From: Dendrobium chrysotoxum
Lineage: Eukaryota > Streptophyta > Magnoliopsida > Asparagales > Orchidaceae
Length of the DNA: 64,000 nt
Direction: 5' to 3'
Assembly: GCA_019925795.1 (NCBI GenBank)
Contig: CM034305.1
Location: forward strand, 59,074,573 to 59,138,572
Shown: positions 11,411 to 22,482 of the stretch, in pieces
Position numbering within the stretch: position 1 is the stretch's first letter
How the letters are laid out: every line of letters begins with the position of its first letter
Translations under genes and position numbers: made by a program
The notes under the pieces: generated by a model
Told to the model about the DNA's origin: nothing
Database searches by the model: none
The model's input: only the letters and a program-made list of their open reading frames with translations

Positions 11411-12860
11411 TTATCAGTTTCATTCCAATCAAATCTTCCACTTCTAGTTCTTAATAGATAGCTTATTCTAATTCTTTCAAAAAATACTATCTACATAAAT
11501 GGAAATTTAGTTGAATCCAAATTAATTGAAAAAAAAAACTTAAAATAATAAAAATAATAATTATGGAGTAACTATTATACTTAGCATAAAAGTCTTTGTT
11601 TTCTTAAAATTTTAATTAAAAAATTTTAACCAAACAAAAAACCCAATCTAACAAGAAAAAATTGGGATTATAAACAAATTTATTAAATGAACTACAAATT
11701 ATAAATAGTTACATAAAAGACAAAAAATCAAATTGAAGGGAGGAAAGTGCTTACGTCAAACTTCTATAATTTTTTATTTGATCTAGTTCCTAAGCAAAGA
11801 AAGCAAGGGGCTAGCTTGGGATTTTTTTGTGAATATCGATGAAGATAGTCAAAATAAATACTACAAAGTAAATTTAGTAGTAGTTTTAAAATTGCTAAGG
11901 GTAAATGTTATCGTAGATGCAGAATTTTGGTGGTGAACTCTCAAAATCACACAAGAAACACAAAAAGCTTTATTTTATCTTTTTTTTTCTCCCTTTTAGA
12001 AGACTTATTTCTTATTTGATTCATAAATATTAAACGGAAGTAGGTACTTATACACATTGAGAAACTACCCACCCACATTAGTAACCTACTAAAGTAATAT
12101 CAACCATCCATTCTTCACCTACAAAACCTAAAACACACATTTAACACATCTATTACCTCTTACATTTAAATTTTTAACAAACTGCATTTTTAACAACTAT
12201 CTTAAACTTACTTTACAATCCCAAACATACTTCTTATCATTTTTTTTGGTATGAGTGTTAGCAATTTGATTTTGCGATCTCAAAAGTGTTTGTTGCACCT
12301 ATTTCTTTTGATATATTCTTGAATAAAATGGTACTGAGTGTCCTAAAGTGTCCTAAAAGGAATAAAAGCTGCTTAAGAATGCATTAAAATGTCCTAAAAT
12401 GAAAAATATAACGGTGTTTATAAATTATATTTCACATTATACAAGTGTCCTAATGTTAGTGTACCTATATGTTATTTGTACTATCCTAACACAACCACAT
12501 TATTTGACTCTTTTTTTTTAGGTTATTGATGTCAAAAGAATAAATGACGACCTTTAAAAATATAAATATTATTACTAACCTTGACTCATGATATAAAAAT
12601 GTTTTGAAAGGTCTAAGAGATATTAAGACATTTTTTTTCAGAATTTCATAAGTGTATCCAAAAAGGAAAAAAATAGAAAATTGTCGTTTTATGTTATTAA
12701 AAGAACACTTTCTAATCTTCCAATATCTTTTTGTAGTAATAACTAGAAAAAAAAATTATGCTTCGCAAATAAATACATATACAATTGAACATTATATCTT
12801 GAATATATATATAAACTTTTTTCTTTCCAATTTTAAATATAAAGTAATTTAAGATAATAT
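11411..12860. repeat. Repeat X, right part (tandem copy)
   Basis: This matches 8650-10640 segment by segment: TTCTTTCAAAAAATACTATCT near 11475, GCAAGGGGCTAGCTTGGG near 11807, the ACACATTGAGAAACTACC block near 12052, and the AAGGTCTAAGAGATATTAAG block near 12608. It lacks the CACTA insertion. Open frames such as 12652-12852 are AT-driven and duplicated at 10385-10597; they are not genes. Confidence 0.7.
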
Positions 12861-14184
12861 ATTATAAGAAAAACACTTAATAGAAGCATAAAAAATTATA
12901 ATATATTTCTATTTATATTGTATAAGTTTATAATCACTTATAATACTTCAAAAAAAATGATTACAAAAATATATTTATGAAGACCAAAATAAAGCTTTGT
13001 TGTCAAATATAAAAAGTAACAAAAGGAATAGCCTATGATCATTTCCTAACAAAATAATAATTTTATTTTTAAATTTGAAAATTTTGATTGGATGTTGAAT
13101 TATTTTTAATTTAATACTTTGGTTGTTATCGTATTGCTACTTTACTATCAAGCTCGAGAAGTGAAAATGAGATAGAAGTTCTTGTAATTCCTACTTAAAA
13201 TCAATGACAAAAATGAATCGATTCGACCACACACAAACCACTGAAAAAAGAATAAACTGACTAAGAGAATCTTAATTCAGGTAATTATATATATAAACAA
13301 ATAAAAATTTTCAGATGTATGGAAAATTGAACCATGTAACTACTCAGGAAGTCATGCTCCCAGCTGGCAGCCTTGCACCTGCAACTGGAAGCCCTACACG
13401 TCTCGCCTGCACAATGTCGCACTAGTTGCCACGCGCGCTCCTCCTACACTATATCACTCTGGCAACCTCGCATGTCCCGCCTGCACCGCATCTCACTAGC
13501 AGATTCGCTCCTTAAAGAAAGTTCATGCATATAGCAAGTTCAGGATTTCGGCCTTCTAAATTCCATATAGTATTTCACTCTCTTATTTCTACTTCTGCCA
13601 TCTGAAAACCATGAGCACTTCACGGAGAGGTGGAGGTGAAAGGAGGATTTCAATGGATAATCTCTATTCCAGGTAACATTGTTGGGTTAGGGTAGGTTGT
13701 ATTTACTTTTATTCCTTTCTGGATGCAAAAAAAGATTGTATGTTAGTTTATAATGTGTTGTCGCTGAAATTTGACACAAATATTATTTAAGAAGGATAAG
13801 CTTGGGAGAAATACAACTAAATTCATACCAAAAAAAAACCATGTAACAGTTAGTAAGACATGCATTCAGCAGGATCTTTCACTGTTTATGTACTCCTGGG
13901 TAGATTTAATTTTTGTTCACGTACATAAATAAACATTCATAGAAGTTAAGATCATTTCTATTAAGTGTAACTAACACATACAAATAAATTAAATGTGAAA
14001 GGGAAATCTACGAGAGTGTTGATAGTGAGATTATGTGTTCTACCATTTGGGACAAAATTTCATTGGAATACTCATGGATTCCTCTACCACAAAATGTTAG
14101 TTTCTATTGAATACAAATCAACACTAAGTGATTTTGGTGGTTAGTACAAGAATATAATATACACCTTTGAAAACAAGATTATGA
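12861..14184. repeat. Duplicated non-coding block Y (copy 1) with GC-rich patch
   Basis: This corresponds to 29390-30750 along its whole length. At 13345-13510 there is a GC-rich patch built from two imperfect repeats sharing CGCCTGCAC and TCGCACTAG/TCTCACTAG words. About 100 bp downstream, an ATG at 13610 opens a 21-codon frame (MSTSRRGGGERRIS...) that ends at a GT (GGTAACATT, about 13672), which could be a donor splice site. This looks like the promoter and first exon of a lost gene or transposase. In copy 2 the ATG and frame persist with substitutions. No downstream exon was identified. Confidence 0.5.
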
Positions 14185-16172
14185 TAATGTGTCAGGAATT
14201 TTGCTTAAGTTGTCTTCTTCTTGGAATTTTGCTCTCAAGAATGTGTGGAATACTATTAGTCTCTAAATCCTCGCTATTAACTTCTATTTGGCATAAGAAT
14301 ATTCCTAATTTTTATTCTATTTTAGTCGGGAGGGGTCTTCATAACCTGCTACCTATTAATGTTATTTTATTAAAAAAAGTTTAAATATCCCCTCAAGATG
14401 TTAATGTTGTCACAATATAGAAATAATAAATCATTTTTTTTTTGAATGGTGCCATTGCTATTAATGTTTGGAGATATTTCAATGACATGTTTAGCAATGA
14501 TAACTTGAGATGTAAAAGTGATGTTAGCTCTATTTTACTTTCTTGGTTTTCCCCTATCAAAGGTCATATTAAGAATCTGATTCCTATTCTTATCATGTGG
14601 TACCATTGGATGGAGAGGAATGATTCTAAGCATAGAGAGATTAAGATGAATTTTAGGCGTATAATTTCCAAAGTGTAAGATAAAATTCTGCAACCTATTT
14701 TTGTTAATCTTAGCAATGCTAGCAATTTTCATAATTGCAGTTTTATTGCTTATTATTTTGTATTGAATTTGGCCCTCATGTGCATGAGAAATTAGAAAGC
14801 ATTATTAGGAAGATTAAGCCTCCCTTCCCTTATAGTAAAATTAGTACATATGGCTCTGTTAATTCCCTAACTATTGGTGGTGGTGGGATTATCAGAGATC
14901 ACTTAGGCAATTTATTTTGGCTTTTGTGGGTTCCTTTACACATTGAAATGTTATTACTGTCGAGGTTAAGGCCTTGTCCTATGGCCTTAATCTGTGCTAT
15001 TCTTTGGGTATTTATGATGTTTGTTTACAAGTGGATGCAATGCTATCACTTCATATTATAAATGGTGCTAATGTTAGCAACCCTGAGAATTTTCACATCA
15101 TTAGGAAGATCAAACAGTCTCTGAATAAGTTTAATTATTCTATGACCCATATCTATTGTGAGGCAAACTCTTGCGCTGACTGGTTTGCAAATTTTGGTTA
15201 TTAATTAAACTCTTTATATGTGTTATCTGAGTTAGATTTAGCTCAAATTCTAAGAGGAATTCTTCATTTGGGCAAAGAAGGTTTGCCGTATATAAGAATT
15301 TAGGACTTGGTTGTTGTCTATGCTACTATTTTGGTTTAGCGTGTTTTAATTTTTTTTTTTTTGGGTTTGATGTTTGTTGTGGTGTTTGTGATTCCTGAGT
15401 GGGTGTTTGATCTTTCTTGTAGGTTTTAGATGTTGTTTGTTCTATTTGTTACTTTTAGCTAGGGTGGATTTTGCTGGTGCTGGTTAATAGCTACCAAACT
15501 TCCATTTTAATGTTTGGGTCTTATGGTCTATAATTTTTTTTCCTTCTCTCAAATTCCATTGGTTCTGTCCTTTCATTTCTCTAGCTTTGGGTGGCTACCT
15601 TTTTTATCACCTTGGGGTTGCCTATCTTTTTAAGTCGTTATCACCTTACTTATGTCATGGTTCTACTCTTTTGCCTGGACTATTTTGGAGTGGTTTCCTT
15701 CCCATATGTTGTGTGATAGTCTTAAGCCAATTGTTAACTCTTTTTGATTGCCTATGTTATGGTTGTTCAGTTGTAACATCCCCTTAATTAGCTAGCTAAT
15801 GTGAGTGTCTCTACTATCCAGGCCATTTATCTCATCCATTGGTATGTATCCTTCATTTATATAATAATAATTTCTTACTATTTAACTCTATTTTTGAAGT
15901 TTTAGTGTAGGTGCTCTTCTTTTGTAGAATGATGATTTATACTTGGATCTTAAAGACTATGAAAGCCTTAGCTTATTTTTTTGGTATGGCTGCTTACCTA
16001 CCATTTTACTTTCCTTTACTTTGAACATTAGTAGGGATCCTGTGCTTGCAGGTTTTATTTTTCTTTTTGTTTGTTAGCTCTTTGAGCGAGTAGTAAGGGT
16101 GTGATCCCTCTAAGGACATGTACTATTTTGGATATAGACATGTAGGCCCCTTCGAGGGTTCTAACAAATATA
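14185..16172 (+). pseudogene. L1-type LINE ORF2 C-terminus plus 3' UTR (L1-a)
   Basis: Fragments in several frames give the end of plant L1 ORF2. zf-RVT remnants span about 14200-14680 (IWHKNIPNFYSIL, GAIAINVWRYF, IPILIMWYHWMERND). RNase H spans 14790-15204, with GGGGIIRDHLGN, SYGLNLCYSLGI and EANSCADWFANFG; the first catalytic Asp position reads ISTYGS rather than NxDG. A T/G-rich 3' UTR follows and ends with AGGACATGTACTA and TAGGCCCCTTCGAGGG near 16150, the terminal motif shared by the L1s here. Compared with copy 2 (31262-33693), about 1 kb of its 5' side is deleted. It is non-functional. Confidence 0.85.
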
Positions 16173-16890
16173 TATAATGTATAGTTAATATATGAAATGA
16201 TTAATTCTAGTACTTACCAAAGATCTCCCATTTTAAAACTATTTGGAATCTCATTTTTTGTGTAATAATTCTCAAACATTTCAACTTAAGTAGGGGAACA
16301 GCCTGTGATATTCTACTACAAGAAACAATAAATAACCTAAAAAACATAATTTAAAAAAAATATCAAAAGTCAAAACTAAAGTGTACAATACAATCATATT
16401 TTACCTTAACTTCACGCACTTGACAAAAACTTCATTTTCCATTTGTGTGCATTAAAGTTTCTTTGGATATAATTTTTTATTTCACTTACTTTCATGTTGA
16501 ACATAAGTTTAAATTAAAAAAAAAAACTAAAACATGCATATATAATAATAAATTTAAATGATATGATAATCTGCCATTGTTTCTTCTGAATTCTAATAGC
16601 ATAAAATATTTTCCACTAATTTTTAAGTACTATTCTTGGAACATTATATATTTGTTCTTCAATAAACATATTATGATTAAAAGCTCTAGATTTAATATTT
16701 TTTTCCCACTTCCATCAATTTTTTCCAATTGACTGGAGCACCCAAACATCACCTCTAGTAAAAAGAATCTCAAACTTCTCATGAAAAAATTATTAGTGTT
16801 TCATAGAATGTGTTTATCTATTTCATATATACTAATAACAAAAAATACAACAAATACTTTAGAAAAATAAAACAAATACCTCAACAACAA

Positions 16891-17152
16891 CTAACATATA
16901 TTTTTTAAAGATTTTAGCATCTTATCCCAATTTCTAATATCAAGTGGTGCATATTTGTCTTTTGGAGAAATACTACCCAAACTCAATAAATAATGCTTTC
17001 TTCTCTCCAATAGGTTGACTATAGTTGTTAAAATTTACAACAATGCATTCTCCACGATGTTGACTTGCATAATATCTCCAATTACTACATATAGATGTTG
17101 TACCTCTTTTAAGCTTCTATTCCTCATTGATTCTTTATGTTGTAAATTGTAT
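16891..17152 (-). pseudogene. Exon of a CACTA (En/Spm) type transposase_24-like gene, copy 1
   Basis: On the minus strand an open stretch of about 85 codons follows a plausible acceptor (TTTTAAG at 17153-17159). It reads RGTTSICSNW, then GECIVVNFNNYSQPIGEKKA, LLSLGSIS and APLDIRNWDKM. The order R-G-P/T-T..W, then VxFNxYGQPIG, then a G.(I/L)A..G..APL...W..MP pattern is that of the Ptta/En/Spm plant transposase family (transposase_24), found with CACTA elements. A stop (TAG) ends it at 16891. Further intron-like junctions (for example TTTGGTAAGTAC on the minus strand near 16220) suggest other worn exons between 16200 and 17300. The second copy is at 34370-34628. Confidence 0.6.
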
Positions 17153-17589
17153 CTTAAAATTAAAATCATATAATTAAGTTATATGAACATTTTTAATAAT
17201 CTTAAAAGTTCTAAAAATATTTAAATCTAGATTCTAACCTTGAATAGAAATTTCAATGATATTTTTTGAAATATCTATATCATCTTCACATGGTTTGTTG
17301 TATACTATATTTCAAACATATGTTATTGTGTGTCATGGCATTTTCTCATTAAATCTACAACATGAAATCTAAATTTTTTTATCTTGTAATTTTTGTATTG
17401 TGTGATAATATTAGACGGAGTAAATATTTCCAAAAGTGATCAACACTAAGTTATTAATGAGATAAGAAAGTTTCCAAAAGAAAGTATATATTACGACAGA
17501 GCTATGTTGAATAAGGACATTAAAGAAAATTTGATTTATGCATGCATCACCATTGAAACCAAGAATGTAGGTTTACATGATGTTGATAT

Positions 17590-18470
17590 ATCTTTCAAGC
17601 GATAGTGATTAGAGGATAGTAGTCAGATCATGGTGTTCTGAGGATTATAATCAGTGAGCGACCATGATCAGAATGATTATAATTAGGCGGCGATGGTCAG
17701 AAGTAGATGATGTTTGTCTGAGAATCATATTCAAATAATGGATGTCTGATGTCCTTATTTAAAAAATAATATAGGTTAAAAAGACCATAGTCTACCAATG
17801 CTAGATAAAGGACCATAATCAAGTGATGGTGATCCAAAGATTGGAGTTAGTAGGTGACAGACATCGATGGACTGTAGAAAGTAAGGAATGGAGGTTAGGG
17901 GACTTTAGTCAATAGGTGATGGAGGTGGGAGGACTATAGTCAAAGAGAGAACGAGGATGGAAGGACTATTGAGGGGTGATGGTTGTTAGAGGACTATAGT
18001 AAGGTGATGGTGGTCAAAGGTCTATAGTTATGTGAATGTGTTCAAAGGATCGTTGCCCAATAACGATGGTTCGAGAACTATAGTCGAGATGAGAAGAAGG
18101 TCAGGAGGACAATAGAAGGGTGATAGTGGTCAGAGATCCATACATTATTGATGGTGGTCTGAGGACCTTTTTTTAGTGATAGAGGTTCAAGAACCATAGT
18201 AAGTAGTGATGGAGGTATGAAGTACAATGATTATGTGATAGTGGTAAGAGGGCTTTAGTAGGACAATGATAGTTCAAGGATCATAGTGAGGTAAGTAAAC
18301 TCTGAGGACTACAGTCAAGTGATGGTGGTTAAAGGACTTTAGTCCATGAGCCATAGTGATCCAAAGAACATAGTTAGCCAGCGCTAGATGTCAAGAGGAC
18401 TATAGTCTACTAGCAATGGAGATCAGTGATCATGATTATGCGATTGTACTCCAGGATCCTTACAACCTTA
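17590..18470. repeat. Degenerate minisatellite, roughly 28-bp unit (copy 1)
   Basis: About 880 bp are filled by imperfect repeats of a purine-rich unit combining GGTGATGGTGGTCA and GAGGACTATAGTCA words, in direct orientation and in roughly 30 diverged units. The array occurs again at 35065-35935 with similar variants, so it predates the segmental duplication. It has no coding potential. It lies beside the CACTA-type transposase exon and may be that element's internal or subterminal array. Confidence 0.75.
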
Positions 18471-19185
18471 GAACTTTATTGAATTTAAAACCAAAGTTCA
18501 TAAATTTTGCTCCTAGTTCCTCTACTCCTATGTAGAGAGTGGGGGCCCATTTATAAATTTTGAGAATGAATGCCCATAAATATAGCCAAAATCTGTAACT
18601 CTACATCGAATAGCCCATATCATTTTTCTTGATCTTAAAGCATTTGCTTAGCATCTAAGTGCCAAATTGGTGTTGGATTTAGGTGATATTGGATCTTTGG
18701 ATTCATCTCGTTAACCACTTGATTCAACTAAAAGCATACTAAATTAGAAGATCATTAGATCATTTAATTAATGTCTTAATGTTTTTAATTTTGCTTCAAG
18801 TCCTTTATTTGAGCCCACTAGAACTTAGATTGGAGTATTTTTAGTGTCATTGGGGTTGTCTCACAGAGACATTTAGTTTATATATAATTTTGTTAAAATT
18901 GGAGTTCAAATGGTCTTGAATTTAATTTAAAATTTTAAATTCAAATATGTATCAAGATTCATGCCTAATAGAGGATATGTGGTGTCGTATCATAATAATA
19001 ATTAAAAATAAAGACATACTTAAATTTTCCTAATTTAAAAAGAGCTTAACTAGCATCACTTGAATGTTATAACCCTTTTCTAATCAATATACAAATATTT
19101 CACGCACAAAAATTTTCTCAACATCCTATCTTAATGTTCTCGTGAAAATTTTGGGTACATACAACACAAAAAACATGAGAGAACA
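18471..19185. other. Duplicated non-coding DNA, no gene
   Basis: This corresponds to 35936-36665. It contains a TATA-like word (CCATTTATAAATTTTG near 18548) after a GAGAGTGGGGGC run, but no transcript-like open frame. Nothing else is recognised. Confidence 0.45.
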
Positions 19186-19189
19186 GAGT

Positions 19190-20374
19190 TTTCTCTCATA
19201 GATCTTACTTTGTTATATCTATTATATGAAATTGACTAATTGGTCTCCTCTAGTTGATGTTGGTGTGGAGTCCCCTATTATCTCCATTTGGATATTATTT
19301 CTTAACTTGCGGCCTCACCTATTCTCCCCCATATTCTTCATGATCTAGGATTGTTGTTTGGTTATCCACTTAAAGTCGATAATGCTATCTCTATTTGCTC
19401 CCTTCCCTATGTTACACATATTTTAGTCGAGCTTTACATAATGAAAAATATTACTGATGGAGTGTGGCTTGGTCCTAAAAAATTTGGGTGCATACAGCAC
19501 ATTGAGGTGGAGGATTTACATCCCTTTTTGATTAATGTAAATGTATAGGGAATTCGAAGGGTGACTGTCGCTCCCATTCAACCTCTGTTCTGATGATTAT
19601 TTCAACTAGTGCTATTAATCTTGTTACTTTTGATGAAAATGTTAATGTTGTCGTGAAAAATTTGATAATTATATCCCTCCTTTGAGTCCTCTTAAGTTGA
19701 ATACTAGGTTGGGGATTAATGGGAGAATTGTTTTGAAACTGGTTTTTCTATGGATAATGTTCCTAGTGTTGCTGACACTGAGTTTGGTGGTCATGTTGAG
19801 GATGAAGCAACTCTATTTTTCCTATGGCTTTTTTTTGTGATATCTGAGAGGTTGTTCATGATATGTTAGGAGTTAACACCTATAGGGTTAACCTTATAGT
19901 AAGTCCCATTGAGTCACCTAATGCTAATATGGTGATGGTGTTGATGTTGTTGAGGATTTTGATGTTAATTCTATTCCCTTAGAACTTGGAGTCTATGAAG
20001 TTGTTAGCCCTATGTGTTTTTTGGTTTCTGTGATGCCTGTTGAAAGTGGATATGATTTGGATGCTTCATCTCTTGATAATGTTATTATTTTAGATGGTGA
20101 AGATCCTGTGGATATAAATTTTTAAGTGCCTCTCATAGATGTTCCCATTACTCTTATCTCTAATGATGCTTTGTTAGCTCACTTAACTTTCAAATCGAAG
20201 GAAAATGAGGTGGTTCAAGGTGACTGGTTAGTTGATTGTGATTCATCAGCTAATTGGAATTCTAAGGTGGAAATTGATGTGCAAGGAGTGAATTCTCAGG
20301 AAATTTATGATCTAAATGTTATTCAAATTGCTGAGGAAGGTTATTTCATAAAAGTTGATAAATGTAAACTATGA
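19190..20374 (+). pseudogene. L1 ORF1 (DUF4283-like domain and zinc knuckle), truncated
   Basis: Frame-corrected blocks in order: RVFSHRSYF, KLTNWSPLVDVGVESPIIS.IWI, LGLLFGYPLKVDNAIS, HILVELYI, VWLGPKKFGCIQHIEVED, then a zinc knuckle decayed from CX2CX4HX4C (CKCIGNSKGDC, near 19537-19570, where copy 2 keeps the His). An acidic tail follows, ending GDWLVD...IYDLNVIQIAEEGYF (20210-20371) with a TGA stop. This is the nucleic-acid-binding ORF1p of plant L1s, a DUF4283-like domain followed by zf-CCHC_4. Stops and frameshifts around 19345, 19545 and 19700-20120 make it non-functional. The last 82 codons (20126-20374) remain open. Confidence 0.75.
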
Positions 20375-20999
20375 AATCCAAAAGAAATAATCTTCTTTTT
20401 GGATCTTGTCTCCCTTTTTCTGTTGTTGGGTCCTATTTGGCTTGGGCTGTTATCTAGTTTCTCATTGTACCTTGTGCTATTCTTGGGTTATTTTGGATGT
20501 TTTGGGCTTATGTTGGTTAGTAGCTCTTGGGGTTGAGGTTTTTTTTTTTTCTACTTGGTTAGCTGTGTTTATTTTGGTGGGCTGCACTTTGTCTTCTTTG
20601 TGTTTGTTGACTGACCTATGAGTCATTGGATTTTGTGGGTGGTTTTGTGGTGGCTCTTTGATGGCTCTATTTGTTGTCTGATGAGTTATTGGCTTTTAGT
20701 ATCCTTTTGCAGGTTTTTTTTTCTCGTATTATCTGCATGTTGCTATTTGGCATTTGTGTGGCTTCAATTCAGGTGGTTATGCTAATGCAATATGCTTCCT
20801 TCACCCGGCTTGTTTCTCTTGTGTTTTCTATTTTTTAGCTATTTTTCTTTTGTTTTTTATTGTAATAGGTATGATAATTGGCTCTTAGGTTTTATTTTAA
20901 AGGTTGTATTTTTAGTGAGCTTTCGTTTCTTTAAGGACTTGTGATTGTATTTTTATTTATTGTGTAGACCCCTACGAGGGTTTTATCCAAAAAAAAAAA
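19190..20999 (+). mobile_element. ORF1-only L1-derived LINE (HAL1-like), copy 1
   Basis: A 5'-truncated ORF1 (19190-20374) is followed directly by a T/G-rich 3' UTR (20375-20988) and a short A tail (20989-20999). The UTR ends with AAGGACTTGTGATT and GTAGACCCCTACGAGGG, the terminal motif of the L1s in this window. No endonuclease or reverse transcriptase lies between ORF1 and the 3' UTR. The same ORF1/3'-UTR junction is present in the independent minus-strand copy at 51125-52949. Autonomous L1 here (44.57-50.96 kb) has about 4 kb of ORF2 at this point. I infer a non-autonomous subfamily moved by L1 proteins in trans. Confidence 0.7.
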
Positions 21000-21974
21000 G
21001 CTTTTGTTTGTGGGATATTTTTCTTATTGTTTTTTACAACAATTTTTTTAGTATATTATTTTTATAAAATAGCGAGATGATTGTGGTCAAAAGCTATACC
21101 GAATGAAATCATGGGACAAAATGAAATAAGAAAATAAATAAAAAATTAAAAGAAAATCTTCAATGATAGAGACACTTAAACATTATTTTATTCTCATTTG
21201 TAGGCCTTGTTGCTTTATTTTAATGGTATATATTGTTGAATATTTATATTCTTAGAAGAGAGTTCTAGGTTAATTTAAAAAATTTATTGTAAGAATAAAT
21301 CCTAGTAACTATTAATGTTTATTCAATGATGAGAAAAAGAAAAGTAAGTTTCCTAAATATGGAAACTTCTTCGTAAGTCAATCTTTTTATCTCATCTAAC
21401 AACAATTCTCAATTTACATAACAAATTTGATTTTTAAACATCAATCACTTATTTCCTAAAATTGTTGAAAGAATTTTTACAAGCAATTCTTATAGGAATA
21501 ATAGAGAAAGAGAATATCTAAATACTTTTTTTTTTCAAATGGGTTAATCCAACCCATTATATATATGGATAAATATCTAAATACTTTTGTACATATTGAG
21601 CCATTTCTTTTTATTCTATGAACTAATAAAATTACAATTGAATTTCATTTCTTGAAGGAATTAACCATCAAAAATAAAAAGTCTAAGGGATCAAATCTTG
21701 GCTCTTCCAAGCTGTTATTGTAATTAATCGATCAAGAAAAACAAAGGACTCGAGCAAATCCCCATCCTTAATCACAACCTGTAGGTGAAAACAACCAAGT
21801 AAGATTAATAGCCCTTTGTTTCATTAGTAGCCATTTGCATCATGCTTAATTTTATTAAGAAAAAAAATTAATTCATATGAAAAATATATTCATAAAATCC
21901 TCTGATCATAACTTTATCTAATGAAGTACAATGACAATATTATTAATTTATAGAATTATACAATAAAATAAATT
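21000..21974. other. AT-rich single-copy DNA, nothing recognised
   Basis: This is part of the segment (about 20740-24025) that is absent from duplication copy 2. No domain or repeat was seen. It would include the 3' UTR of the CCT-motif gene remnant on the minus strand. Confidence 0.4.
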
Positions 21975-22482
21975 TTAAATGATATTCTCCTCAATATTAT
22001 TGCAATCCTGATTGCTAGTGGAAGCTCTTGCCATATGTTGTAACTCATCAGAATTGGTAGAGCAAGTTCTTGCCATCTGTTCTGTCTCGTCATTCTTAGT
22101 AAATCTTCCTTTAACCTGAGGTCTACTGTCTGTAAGTGTTTTTCGGCATGCATACTACAAAAGGATTGAATGTAAGGTTACACAAACATTTCTCTTCTCA
22201 TTGCTAGAAAATGACAAGGTAAGGTTAGAGATGGCTATAGATTTATGTTGGTAGAGTAGTAGTGTACCTTGATTTTCTTGCTAAAAACTCTTCTTTTTCT
22301 CTTGTATTTGTATCTTTCGATCTTTTCTTTTTCCTCTTGAGCAGAGTTACATCCACTCTTAATTGTTGATGTTTGGGGAGTAGAGATGTCAGGTACCTGT
22401 GGGGTTATGTCACCTCACACAACAGGTGAGGAATTATTATTTGGCTACTGTTGTTGTGGATGCCTATTCTGCAACACATGTT
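21975..22482 (-). pseudogene. CCT-motif (CONSTANS/CO-like/TOC1 type) gene, last exons
   Basis: Two exons on the minus strand rebuild a CCT motif. The last exon (22154-21975, 60 codons with stop) starts YACRKTLTDSRPQVKGRF and ends in an Asn/Ser/Thr-rich tail. The previous exon ends at 22268 with AQEEKEKIERYKYKRKRRV and then FSKKIK. Between them is a 113-bp intron (22155-22267) with GT donor and TGTAG acceptor, both in phase 0, splitting the motif after KKIK, where many plant CCT genes are split. CCT proteins are nuclear regulators of flowering, the clock or chloroplast genes. Upstream the frame continues as HMLEHVLQNRHPQQQ but meets a TAG (after QQQ) and a TGA (after SSPVV), each one C-to-T step from Gln or Arg. 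No further upstream exon was found, so it is probably a truncated pseudogene, unless an acceptor at 22397 is used. Confidence 0.75.

Noticed and set aside
17590..18470. Regularly spaced repeats considered as a CRISPR-like array
   Set aside because: Units are contiguous and diverged without unique spacers, and the genome is a plant's; it is a minisatellite.
21956..22153. 65-codon minus-strand frame MHAEKHLQTVDLRL...
   Set aside because: An out-of-frame shadow of the CCT-motif last exon (21975-22154).
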